Below, piece after piece: positions 48,393 to 62,505 of a stretch of 64,000 bases of DNA. The DNA is taken from positions 124,001 to 188,000 of the forward strand of contig NZ_CABPSF010000005.1 in assembly GCF_902459685.1 (NCBI RefSeq), in the 5' to 3' direction. The notes under the pieces are model-generated. The model made no database searches. It worked only from the letters and a program-made list of their open reading frames with translations, and had not been told where the DNA came from. The stretch comes from Pandoraea iniqua (lineage in GTDB: Bacteria; Pseudomonadota; Gammaproteobacteria; Burkholderiales; Burkholderiaceae). Every line of letters starts with the position of its first letter. Within the stretch, counting starts at the first letter, position 1. The position numbers were made by a program, and so were the translations under genes.

Positions 48393-49304
48393 TCAGGGCA
48401 GGTCGGCGGCCTGCACGAGGAACACCATGTCGTCGCCTGCGCTCGTCGCGAGCCAAGTCATCGGCAGGTCGGGGAAGGCGGCTTCCACGAAATTCCGTTC
48501 GTTGCCGATTTCCACCACCAGCACGCCGTTGTCGGTCAGATGCTCGCGTGCACCCGCGATGATGCGGCGAACGACATCCATGCCGTCGTCGCCACCGGCC
48601 AGCGCGAGACGCGGCTCGTGAAGATATTCGGCGGGCAGCACCTGCATCGTCCCTTCGTTGACGTAGGGCGGATTGGTGAGGATGACGTCATAACGCTTGC
48701 CCTTGGGCAGCGGCGCGTAGAGATCGCCCAGATGCAGCGAAACGCGATCCTCGAGCGCGTAATCGGCCACGTTGATCTTCGCCACGTCGAGGGCGTCGGG
48801 CGAAATATCGACGGCGTCGATCTGCGCTACCGGGAACGTCTCGGCGGCCAGAATCGCGAGGCAGCCGGAGCCGGTGCACAGTTCGAGCACGTCGTTCACC
48901 AACTCGGCATGATCGACCCACGGTTGCAGCGCATCTTCGAGCAGTTCGCCGACGAACGAGCGCGGAACGATCACGCGCTCATCGACATAGAAGCGGTGAC
49001 CATGCATCCACGCTTCGTTCGTGATGTACGACGCCGGCACGCGCTCACCGGCGCGACGGTTGATGACCGACAGCACGCGCTCGATTTCCTCGGGCAGCAG
49101 ACGCGCGTCGAGGAAGGGATCGAGCGTGTCGATCGGCAGGTGCAACGTGTGCAGCAGCAGATACGCGGCTTCGTCGTAAGCCGTGGCGGTGCCGTGACCG
49201 AAGGCCAGTTCGGCCTCGGTAAAGCGTGAGACGGCGTAACGCAGCAAGTCGCGCAGCGTCTTGAACGGATGCGATGCGGGGTGTGAAGCTTGTTGGGGGC
49301 TCAT
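48393..49304 (-). CDS. prmB: Ribosomal protein L3 glutamine methyltransferase PrmB
   Basis: 303 aa from ATG 49304; an extra five upstream codons would overlap dapE. SAM-dependent N5-glutamine methyltransferase with the VLELCTGSGCLAILAA motif I, DISPDALDVAKIN and the catalytic NPPY in VILTNPPYVNEGTM. The N-terminal helical domain and the WMHGHRFYVDERVIVPRSFVGEL block separate PrmB from PrmC. It starts 7 bp after dapE and belongs to the dap transcription unit. Confidence 0.94.
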   Translation of the reverse strand: MSPQQASHPASHPFKTLRDLLRYAVSRFTEAELAFGHGTATAYDEAAYLLLHTLHLPIDTLDPFLDARLLPEEIERVLSVINRRAGERVPASYITNEAWMHGHRFYVDERVIVPRSFVGELLEDALQPWVDHAELVNDVLELCTGSGCLAILAAETFPVAQIDAVDISPDALDVAKINVADYALEDRVSLHLGDLYAPLPKGKRYDVILTNPPYVNEGTMQVLPAEYLHEPRLALAGGDDGMDVVRRIIAGAREHLTDNGVLVVEIGNERNFVEAAFPDLPMTWLATSAGDDMVFLVQAADLP

Positions 49305-49311
49305 GGCGAAT

Positions 49312-50815
<1,504 letters not shown>

Positions 50816-50863
50816 CGCCTGAAACTCCTGAGTTCGATGTCGCCTTAGCGGCGACGGGGGGGA

Positions 50864-51691
50864 TTACTCGCCGCGCAGCAGATCGTTGATCGCGGTCTTG
50901 GCGCGCGTTTGCGCGTCGACCTTCTTCACGATCACGGCGCAGTACAGGCTGTACTTGCCATCCTTCGACGGCAGGTTGCCCGGCACGACGACCGAGCCGG
51001 CCGGCACGCGGCCGTAATGCACTTCGCCGGTTTCGCGGTCATAGATCTTGGTCGACTGACCCAGATACACGCCCATCGAAATCACCGAGTTCTCTTCCAC
51101 GATCACGCCTTCGACCACTTCCGAGCGCGCGCCGATGAAGCAGTTGTCTTCGATGATGACCGGGTTGGCTTGCAGCGGCTCGAGCACGCCGCCAATGCCG
51201 ACGCCGCCCGAGAGGTGGACGTTCTTGCCGATCTGGGCGCACGAACCGACGGTGGCCCACGTGTCGACCATCGTGCCTTCATCGACGTACGCGCCGATGT
51301 TGGTGTACGACGGCATCAGCACCACGTTCTTGCCGATGAACGAACCACGGCGGGCGACCGCCGGCGGCACCACGCGGAAGCCGCCACGGGCGAAGTCTTC
51401 CGCCGTGTAGTTGGCGAACTTGCTCGGCACCTTGTCGTAGAACTGGCTGAAACCGCCCGCCGGCATCACGGCGTTGTCTTCCAGACGGAACGACAGCAGC
51501 ACGGCCTTCTTGATCCACTGGTTCACGATCCACTGGCCGTCTTGCTTCTGGGCCACGCGCAGGGCGCCCTTATCAAGCTCGGCGATGACGTGAGCAACCG
51601 CCTCACGCACGTCGGCGGGTGCCGACTTGGCCGAGATCTCGGCACGGTTTTCCCAAGCTTGGTCGATGATGGTTTGCAGTTGTTGCGACAT
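50864..51691 (-). CDS. dapD: Tetrahydrodipicolinate N-succinyltransferase
   Basis: 275 aa, the same length as E. coli DapD. Left-handed beta-helix hexapeptide repeats occupy about 100-240 ([44 protein letters not shown]). It transfers succinyl from succinyl-CoA to tetrahydrodipicolinate. Located 25 bp after dapC on the same strand. Confidence 0.97.
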   Translation of the reverse strand: MSQQLQTIIDQAWENRAEISAKSAPADVREAVAHVIAELDKGALRVAQKQDGQWIVNQWIKKAVLLSFRLEDNAVMPAGGFSQFYDKVPSKFANYTAEDFARGGFRVVPPAVARRGSFIGKNVVLMPSYTNIGAYVDEGTMVDTWATVGSCAQIGKNVHLSGGVGIGGVLEPLQANPVIIEDNCFIGARSEVVEGVIVEENSVISMGVYLGQSTKIYDRETGEVHYGRVPAGSVVVPGNLPSKDGKYSLYCAVIVKKVDAQTRAKTAINDLLRGE

Positions 51692-51716
51692 GGCGAGAAT
51701 GTGAAGCTAAAAGAGA

Positions 51717-52931
51717 TTAACGGGATTGGTTCAGCGACTGGCAGAACTGCACGATGCGTTGCGCGCCTTCGGTGCATTCGTCCACATCGGCCACGAGGGC
51801 GATGCGCACGTAGTTCTCAGCCGGGTTGGTGCCGTGCGCCGCGCGGCCCAGATACGACCCGGGCAGTACGGCGACATTGTATTGCGCCAGCAACTGGCGC
51901 GTGAATTCCGTGTCCGACAGGCCGGTCTTTTCGTCGACCTTGGCCCACAGATAGAAGCCGGCGTCGGGCAGGCGCACGTCGAGCACTTCGGCGAGCATCG
52001 GCGTGACGGTCTGGAATTTCTTCAGGTACTTGCTGCGGTTCAGGCGCACGTGCGCTTCGTCGTTCCACGCGGCAATGCTCGCGGCCTGCACGGCCGGGCT
52101 CATGGCGCAGCCGTGGTAGGTGCGGTACAGCAGGAATTTCTTGAGAATGGCCGCATCGCCCGCCACGAACCCCGAGCGCATGCCCGGCACGTTCGAGCGC
52201 TTCGACAGGCTCGAGAACACCACCAGACGCTCGAAACCGCGACCCAGTTGATGGGCTGCCGCCAGACCGCCCAACGGCGCGCGTTCTTCGTCGAAATAGA
52301 TCTCGGAATAGCACTCGTCGGAGGCGATCACGAAACCGTACTCGTCCGAGAGTTCGAACAGACGCTTCCAGTCGGCCAGATTGAGCACCGCGCCGGTGGG
52401 GTTGCCCGGCGAGCACAGGTACACCAGTTGCACGTCGCGCCACACGTCCGCCGGCACGGCGTCGTAGTCGGGGGCGAAGTTGCGGGCCGGGTCGCTGTCG
52501 GCGTAATAGGGCGTGGCGCCGGCGAGCAGCGTCGCACCCTCATAGATTTGATAGAACGGGTTCGGGCACAGCACGCGCGCGCCGGGCTTGCTCCCGTCGA
52601 CCACGGCCTGCGCGAACGAGAACAGCGCTTCGCGCGAGCCGGTGACCGGCAGCACTTCGGTGGCCGGGTTCACGTTGGGCAGCGCGTAGCGGCGCTCCAG
52701 CCAAGCGGCGATGGAGGCACGCAGCGGCTCGCCGCCGGCCGTCGCCGGGTAGTTCGAGAGACCGCCCAGCCCTTCGATCAGGGCTTCCTTGATGAACTGC
52801 GGCGTGGGGTGCTTGGGCTCCCCGATACCGAAGCTGATGGCCTTGTACGCGGCAGCGGGCGTGACATCGGCCACGAGCGCTTTCAGGCGTTCAAAGGGAT
52901 AGGGCTGGAGCTTGTCGAGTAATGGGTTCAC
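51717..52931 (-). CDS. dapC: Succinyldiaminopimelate aminotransferase
   Basis: 404-aa fold-type I aminotransferase. PFERLKALVADVTP, ISFGIGEPKHPTP, CSPGNPTGAVL and the PLP lysine in FSSLSKRSNVPGMRSGF match the betaproteobacterial DapC group. First gene of the dap operon, so it supplies the transamination step between DapD and DapE. The ATG is followed upstream by a 313-bp divergent intergenic region. Confidence 0.92.
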   Translation of the reverse strand: MNPLLDKLQPYPFERLKALVADVTPAAAYKAISFGIGEPKHPTPQFIKEALIEGLGGLSNYPATAGGEPLRASIAAWLERRYALPNVNPATEVLPVTGSREALFSFAQAVVDGSKPGARVLCPNPFYQIYEGATLLAGATPYYADSDPARNFAPDYDAVPADVWRDVQLVYLCSPGNPTGAVLNLADWKRLFELSDEYGFVIASDECYSEIYFDEERAPLGGLAAAHQLGRGFERLVVFSSLSKRSNVPGMRSGFVAGDAAILKKFLLYRTYHGCAMSPAVQAASIAAWNDEAHVRLNRSKYLKKFQTVTPMLAEVLDVRLPDAGFYLWAKVDEKTGLSDTEFTRQLLAQYNVAVLPGSYLGRAAHGTNPAENYVRIALVADVDECTEGAQRIVQFCQSLNQSR

Positions 52932-53244
52932 GAGAATTCAAACAGACTCAGGGCTAGGGCTCGCGAGGCGCTATGGCGTTATCGCGAGGATACGGCGCTT
53001 CCGGTGCAGGATTCGTGCCGGGATACCGGATGTTGACATGGGGCGCCCGGTGTTGGGTAGCGCGCCGTGTATAAGCCACATCACACGAAGGGGTTCCCGG
53101 ACGCGCCCAAGAATGGCAAGATCGGTAAAGCGAAAATTATACCGTCACGGCGCGCACAAAGCGCGAACCGCTGCGTAATTCAGCACACTCCGAGGCGCCA
53201 GTGGGGCAAGTCTGCGGAGTATCTCAGGTTTTTCAGGAGCAAGT
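52932..53244. promoter_or_regulatory. Divergent promoter region dapC / EamA transporter
   Basis: On the minus strand a perfect TATAAT lies at 53141-53136, about 205 bp before dapC, with only a poor -35 upstream; it is the best dapC promoter candidate. The remaining sequence is GC-rich and shows no gene or repeat. Confidence 0.4.
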
Positions 53245-54231
53245 ATGACCGTAGCCGGCAACGGCGCGCCAGGCCCGGACTCCCTGTCCGGCGCCACGCT
53301 GCGTGCCCGGGCGGCCCCCGCCTTGGCCATTCTCATCGGATCCTCCGTGTGGGGTCTCGCCTGGTTCCCTTACCGTGTTCTCGCCCAGTGGGGCGTCGCC
53401 GCCGTGCCGGCACAAGCCTGCACGGCGACCATCGCCTTGATGCTGCTCTCGCTGGTCTATCGACGCTCGCTGGGCACGCTGCGCTGGTCGTGGCTGCTGG
53501 CGGGCGTGGCCTTCGCGGGCGGCATTACCAATGTCGCCTTCGTCTGGGGCACCACGCACGGCCATGTCATGCGCGTGCTGCTGCTTTTCTATCTGACCCC
53601 CGTATGGACGGCACTGTTCGCGAACTGGCTGCTTGGCGAGCGCGTCGGGCTGCGCGGGGCGGGATTGATCGCGCTGGCGCTCGGCGGGGCGGGGCTCATG
53701 CTCTGGTCGCCGGCATTGGGCTGGCCGGTGCCGAATAACCCCGGCGAGTGGGCCGGGATGATCGCCGGGGCCGCTTTTGCCCTGAATAATGTGCTGCTGC
53801 GCCGGGTGAGCCTCGAATTGCCCGACGTCAAGCCGGAAATGCGCAGTTGGACCCTGTATCTGGGCTGTCTGGTCGGTGGCCTGCTGGTGCTGCCGTTCGA
53901 CGGCGGGCTGCAATCGGGCGGGGCTGCGCTCTCTGCGCTGACGTCGAGCCCGGCAACGGCGGTGGTGGCGGTTGCCTTGGGTTGCACCATCGCCTTTTCG
54001 AACGTGATCGTGCAGTTCGGGCTGGCACGGGTGCCGGCCAATCAGGCAGCGCTCATCATGCTGTTCGAAATCGTGGTCGCCGCGATCTCGTCGTGGTGGC
54101 TGGCCAGCGAAGGGCTCGGCACCCGCGAAATCGCCGGTGGATTGTGCATCGTGGCGGCCGGTATCCTGTCCGGAATTTTGCCCGAAACCAAGCGTTGTAA
54201 ATCCACGACGGCGGGGGATGCGATGGTATGA
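53245..54231 (+). CDS. EamA/DMT-family transporter
   Basis: 328 aa with ten hydrophobic helices in two EamA repeats: ALAILIGSSVWGLAWFPYRVL in the first helix and ALGCTIAFSNVIVQFGLARVPANQAALIMLFEIVVAAISSWW in the second repeat. It is distinct from the EamA gene at 16 kb and shares only the fold. The substrate is unknown. The ATG at 53245 has an AGGAGCAAG site. Transcribed divergently from dapC. Confidence 0.87.
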   Translation: MTVAGNGAPGPDSLSGATLRARAAPALAILIGSSVWGLAWFPYRVLAQWGVAAVPAQACTATIALMLLSLVYRRSLGTLRWSWLLAGVAFAGGITNVAFVWGTTHGHVMRVLLLFYLTPVWTALFANWLLGERVGLRGAGLIALALGGAGLMLWSPALGWPVPNNPGEWAGMIAGAAFALNNVLLRRVSLELPDVKPEMRSWTLYLGCLVGGLLVLPFDGGLQSGGAALSALTSSPATAVVAVALGCTIAFSNVIVQFGLARVPANQAALIMLFEIVVAAISSWWLASEGLGTREIAGGLCIVAAGILSGILPETKRCKSTTAGDAMV

Positions 54232-54386
54232 TGCGTACCCATGTAATACCGGTGTGACCGGTGTTGTTGCCGATGTCACATTAGTATGAGCGGCCCGCGC
54301 ACGCCAGCGTACGCGAGGCCCGACAGGACCAGCTAAGCGCGTCTGCGTCTTTCCCATCATTCAATGACCGATAAAGCGAACCTGCC

Positions 54387-57300
54387 GTGCGTCTGACTTC
54401 CCTCAAACTCGCTGGCTTCAAATCCTTCGTCGACCCGACGAACTTCGCGGTTCCCGGCCAGTTGGTCGGGATTGTCGGCCCGAACGGGTGCGGCAAATCC
54501 AACATCATCGATGCCGTGCGCTGGGTGCTCGGCGAATCGCGCGCTTCCGAGCTGCGCGGCGAATCGATGCAGGACGTGATCTTCAACGGATCGACCGCCC
54601 GCAAACAGGCGAGCCGCGCCAGCGTCGAACTCGTGTTCGACAACAGCGCCGGGCGCGCCGCGGGGCAGTGGAGCCAGTACGCGGAAATCGCCGTCAAGCG
54701 CGTGCTCACGCGCGATGGCACCTCCAGCTACTACATCAACAACCTGCCGGCACGCCGCCGCGACATTCAGGACATCTTCCTCGGTACCGGCCTCGGGCCG
54801 CGCGCCTACGCCATCATCGGGCAGGGGATGATCTCGCGCATCATCGAGGCCAAGCCCGAAGAGCTGCGCGTGTTCCTCGAAGAAGCCGCCGGGGTGTCGA
54901 AGTACAAGGAACGCCGCCGCGAGACCGAAAACCGCTTGCAGGACACCCGCGAGAATCTGACGCGCGTGGAAGACATCCTGCGCGAACTCGGTGCGAATCT
55001 CGAAAAGCTCGAATCGCAGGCGGTCGTTGCCAATCGTTTCAAAGACTTGCATCGCGACGGCGAAGAGAAGCAGCAACTGCTGTGGCTTCTGCGCAAGAAC
55101 GAAGCGCAGGGCGAGCAAGAGCGCCAGCAGCGCGCCATCGAATCGGCGCAGGTCGATCTCGAAGCGCAGATGGCCCGCCTGCGCGGGTCGGAATCCGATC
55201 TCGAAACGCTGCGCGCCGCGCACTACACCGCCACCGATGCCGTACAAGCCGCGCAAGGCGCGATGTACGAAGCCAACTCGGAGGTGAGCCGGCTCGAGGC
55301 CGAGATTCGCTATGTCGTCGAGTCGCGCAACCGCGTGCAGGCGCAACTGGCGGCACTGACCTCGCAGCGCGAACAGTGGCAGGCCCGTTCGTCGCAGTCG
55401 GAAGAAGCGCTCGCGCTGGCTGAAGAAGAACTCATCATTGCCGAAGAGCGCGCCGCGACGGCGCAGGATCAGGCGGCGGATCAGAACGATGCGCTCCCGG
55501 CGCTCGAAACCGGTTGGCGCGATGCGCAGAGCCTGCTCAACGAGCAGCGCAGCGAAATCGCGCAGGTCGAACAGAGCCTGAAGCTGGAAGCGGCCCATCA
55601 GCGCAACGCCGATCAGGCTTTGCAGCAGTTGCAGCAGCGTCAGGAGCGTTTGCAGGGTGAAGCACGCGGGCTCGACAAGCCCGACGAAGCCGAGCTCGAG
55701 ATGCAGCGCGGCGATCTGGCCGAACATCAGGCGATGCTCGAAGACGCGCAGGCCGAACTGGCCGAAGCGCAGGAGCGCCTGCCGCGTCTCGAAGCCGAGC
55801 GCAGCGAAGCGCAGGCGCGTGTGCAGTCCGAGGCCGCGACCATCGCTCAGTTGGAAGCGCGCCTCGCCGCACTCAAGCAACTGCAAGAAAGCGTGCAGAC
55901 CGAAGGCAAGGTGCAGCCGTGGCTCGACAAGCACGAGCTGGCGCAACTGCCGCGTCTGTGGAAGAAATTGCACATCGAGCCGGGCTGGGAAAGCGCGCTC
56001 GAATCGGTGCTGCGCGAGCGGCTGGCCGCGCTTGAGATCAGCAATCTCGACTGGGTCAAGGCGTTTGCAAGCGATGCCCCGCCGGCCAAGCTGGCGTTCT
56101 ATTCGCCGCCGCCGGCTGCGCGTCCGCTGGACGCTCCGGCGTCGCTGCGCCCGCTGCTTTCGCTGCTCCGTATCGACGATCCGGGCCTGCGTGCGGTGTT
56201 GCAGGAATGGCTCGGCCAGACCTTCGTGGCGGACGATCTCGCACAGGCGATGACCCTGCGGGCGCAGTTGCCCGAAGGCGCATCGTTCGTCGTCAAGGCC
56301 GGCCATCAGGTCACTCGCGTGGGCGTTCAGCTCTACGCGGCCGACTCGGAGCAGGCGGGTTTGCTCGCCCGTCAGCAGGAAATCGAGAATCTCGGCAAGC
56401 AACTGCGTGCGCAGGTGCTGCTCTCCGACGAAGCCAAGTCGGCAGCGGTGCGTACGGAAGCCGCCTACAGTCAGGCGGCGCAGGCGCTGACGGATGTGCG
56501 CGGCCGTGCCGAGCGCGCGACGCAGCGTGTGCACGCTTTGCAACTCGACGTACTCAAGCTCACGCAAGCCTACGAGCGCTTCAACGCGCGCAGCACGCAG
56601 ATCGATGAAGAGCTGCGTGAAATTGCCGCGCAGATTGAAGAGCAACGAGCACTGCGCGCCGAGTCGGAAGCCAATTTCGAACAGAACGACGGACGTCTGG
56701 CCGAATTGCAGGCGACCTTCGAAGACGGTCAACTCGAATTCGAATCGCTCGACAGCAAGCTCTCCGACGCCCGCAATCGCGCTCGCGAGCTGGAGCGTCT
56801 GGCACAGGAAGCCGCGTTCGGTCAGAAGGGCATCGTCAGCAAGATCGACGAGCATCGCCGCAACATTCAGACCTCGCTTGAACAGGCCGACCGTCTGGTC
56901 GTTTCGATCGAACAAGCGCAGGCCGAACTGGCGCAGATCACCGAGCAGACCGCCGAGAACGGCCTTCAGGACGCGCTGGAACTGCGCGCCGAGAAGGAAG
57001 AGATTCTGGGCGCCGCCCGTATCGAACTCGACGCGCTCACGCACAAGCTGCGCCAGAGCGACGAAGAGCGGCTGGCCGCCGAACGTGGCTTGCAGCCGCT
57101 GCGCGATCGCATCACCGAATTGCAGTTGAAGGAGCAGGCCGCGCGCCTGAACCGCGAGCAGTTCGTGGAGCAGCTCACGAATGCCGAGGTCGACGAAGAG
57201 GCGCTCTCGGCCAAGCTCACGCCGGACATGAAGGCGTCGTACCTGCAAGGCGAAGTCACGCGCATCAACAACGCGATCAACTCGCTGGGCCCGGTCAACA

Positions 57301-57902
57301 TGGCCGCGCTGGAAGAACTGGAGACGGCGCGCGAGCGCAAGGTCTTCCTCGATGCGCAGTCGGCCGACCTGAACGACGCCATCGAAACGCTCGAAGGCGC
57401 GATCCGCAAGATCGACGAAGAAACGCGCGTGCTGCTGCAAGGCACGTTCGACGAAGTGAACAAGCATTTCGGCGAGCTGTTCCCGATGCTGTTCGGTGGC
57501 GGTCAGGCCAAACTCATCATGACCGGCGACGAAATTCTCGACGCCGGCGTGCAGGTGATGGCGCAACCGCCCGGTAAGAAGAACTCTACGATTCACTTGC
57601 TGTCTGGTGGAGAGAAGGCGCTCACGGCCATCGCGCTCGTGTTCGGCATGTTCCAACTCAACCCGGCACCTTTCTGTTTGCTCGATGAGGTGGACGCGCC
57701 GCTGGACGACGCCAACACCGAGCGTTACGCCAAGATGGTTGCGCGCATGTCGGACCGCACGCAGTTCGTCTTTATTTCACACAACAAGATCGCGATGGAA
57801 ATGGCCAATCAGCTCATCGGCGTCACCATGCAGGAACAAGGGGTGTCGCGGATTGTGGCGGTGGACATGGAGTCCGCGATCAATCTGGCCGAAATTGCCT
57901 GA
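54387..57902 (+). CDS. smc: Chromosome segregation protein SMC
   Basis: 1171-aa condensin ATPase. N-terminal MRLTSLKLAGFKSFVDPT and Walker A GPNGCGKSN (31-39) are followed by two long coiled coils (about 165-505 and 660-1000) around a hinge (about 510-650, VESVQTEG..PWLDKHELAQLP onwards). The C-terminal head has signature LLSGGEKALTAIALVFG and Walker B PFCLLDEVDAPLDD. It loads on DNA with ScpAB to organise and segregate chromosomes. Followed 39 bp later by zipA. Confidence 0.97.
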   Translation: MRLTSLKLAGFKSFVDPTNFAVPGQLVGIVGPNGCGKSNIIDAVRWVLGESRASELRGESMQDVIFNGSTARKQASRASVELVFDNSAGRAAGQWSQYAEIAVKRVLTRDGTSSYYINNLPARRRDIQDIFLGTGLGPRAYAIIGQGMISRIIEAKPEELRVFLEEAAGVSKYKERRRETENRLQDTRENLTRVEDILRELGANLEKLESQAVVANRFKDLHRDGEEKQQLLWLLRKNEAQGEQERQQRAIESAQVDLEAQMARLRGSESDLETLRAAHYTATDAVQAAQGAMYEANSEVSRLEAEIRYVVESRNRVQAQLAALTSQREQWQARSSQSEEALALAEEELIIAEERAATAQDQAADQNDALPALETGWRDAQSLLNEQRSEIAQVEQSLKLEAAHQRNADQALQQLQQRQERLQGEARGLDKPDEAELEMQRGDLAEHQAMLEDAQAELAEAQERLPRLEAERSEAQARVQSEAATIAQLEARLAALKQLQESVQTEGKVQPWLDKHELAQLPRLWKKLHIEPGWESALESVLRERLAALEISNLDWVKAFASDAPPAKLAFYSPPPAARPLDAPASLRPLLSLLRIDDPGLRAVLQEWLGQTFVADDLAQAMTLRAQLPEGASFVVKAGHQVTRVGVQLYAADSEQAGLLARQQEIENLGKQLRAQVLLSDEAKSAAVRTEAAYSQAAQALTDVRGRAERATQRVHALQLDVLKLTQAYERFNARSTQIDEELREIAAQIEEQRALRAESEANFEQNDGRLAELQATFEDGQLEFESLDSKLSDARNRARELERLAQEAAFGQKGIVSKIDEHRRNIQTSLEQADRLVVSIEQAQAELAQITEQTAENGLQDALELRAEKEEILGAARIELDALTHKLRQSDEERLAAERGLQPLRDRITELQLKEQAARLNREQFVEQLTNAEVDEEALSAKLTPDMKASYLQGEVTRINNAINSLGPVNMAALEELETARERKVFLDAQSADLNDAIETLEGAIRKIDEETRVLLQGTFDEVNKHFGELFPMLFGGGQAKLIMTGDEILDAGVQVMAQPPGKKNSTIHLLSGGEKALTAIALVFGMFQLNPAPFCLLDEVDAPLDDANTERYAKMVARMSDRTQFVFISHNKIAMEMANQLIGVTMQEQGVSRIVAVDMESAINLAEIA

Positions 57903-57941
57903 CCCCATGCCCACGATGGAGAAGAGAGAGGAACGCCGCGC

Positions 57942-61861
<3,920 letters not shown>

Positions 61862-61877
61862 TGTGAGGACCCAATCG

Positions 61878-62411
61878 ATGATTCGCGACATTCTGAAAAT
61901 GGGCGATCCGCGGCTGTTGCGCATCGCCAAGTCGGTCGAGCATTTCGACACGCCCGAGTTGCATGAACTGGTGGCCGACATGTTCGACACCATGCGGCAT
62001 GCCGACGGGGCCGGGCTCGCCGCGCCGCAAATCGGCGTGGACTTGCAGGTGGTGATCTTCGGCTTCGAGCATAACGACCGTTATCCCGATGCCCCCGAAG
62101 TGCCCGAGACCGTGCTGATCAACCCGGTGATCACGCCACTCACGCAGGATATGGAAGAGGGCTGGGAAGGGTGCCTGTCGGTGCCGGGCCTGCGCGGCAT
62201 GGTCAGCCGTTATTCGATGCTGCGCTACGAAGGCTTCGATCAGTATGGCAAGAGCATCGACCGCATCGCCGAAGGCTTTCATGCCCGTGTGGTGCAGCAC
62301 GAGTGCGATCACCTGATCGGCAAGCTGTATCCGATGCGCATCACCGATTTCAGCAAGTTCGGTTTCACCGAAATCCTGTTCCCCGGTCTCGATCCGGCGC
62401 GCGACGACTGA
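61878..62411 (+). CDS. def: Peptide deformylase
   Basis: 177-aa metalloenzyme that removes the formyl group from nascent proteins. The three motifs are intact: [10 protein letters not shown] (44-53), EGCLS (97-101, metal Cys99) and HECDH (141-145). It starts 16 bp after ligA and ends before a symmetrical terminator. It could be a second copy in the genome: no fmt gene neighbours it, which is where def usually sits. Confidence 0.95.
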   Translation: MIRDILKMGDPRLLRIAKSVEHFDTPELHELVADMFDTMRHADGAGLAAPQIGVDLQVVIFGFEHNDRYPDAPEVPETVLINPVITPLTQDMEEGWEGCLSVPGLRGMVSRYSMLRYEGFDQYGKSIDRIAEGFHARVVQHECDHLIGKLYPMRITDFSKFGFTEILFPGLDPARDD

Positions 62412-62442
62412 TATGCTGATGCACGTTTGATTCGTATCGCCA

Positions 62443-62480
62443 GATGCAAAAAAGCCCGCTTTCGCGGGCTTTTTTGCATC
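62443..62480. terminator. Bidirectional terminator, def / pseudouridine synthase
   Basis: Perfect 17-bp inverted repeat (62443-62459 and 62464-62480) with a TTTC loop. The A-runs and T-runs are part of the stem, so it works in both directions. Confidence 0.95.
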
Positions 62481-62505
62481 TTGAACAGCGTAGCGTGCAG
62501 CGAGA

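Noticed and set aside
54357-57656. Very long open frame (1099 codons) antisense to smc
   Set aside because: It mirrors the codon structure of smc, has Arg/Gln/Leu-biased shadow composition, and no recognisable domain. High GC keeps the opposite strand open.
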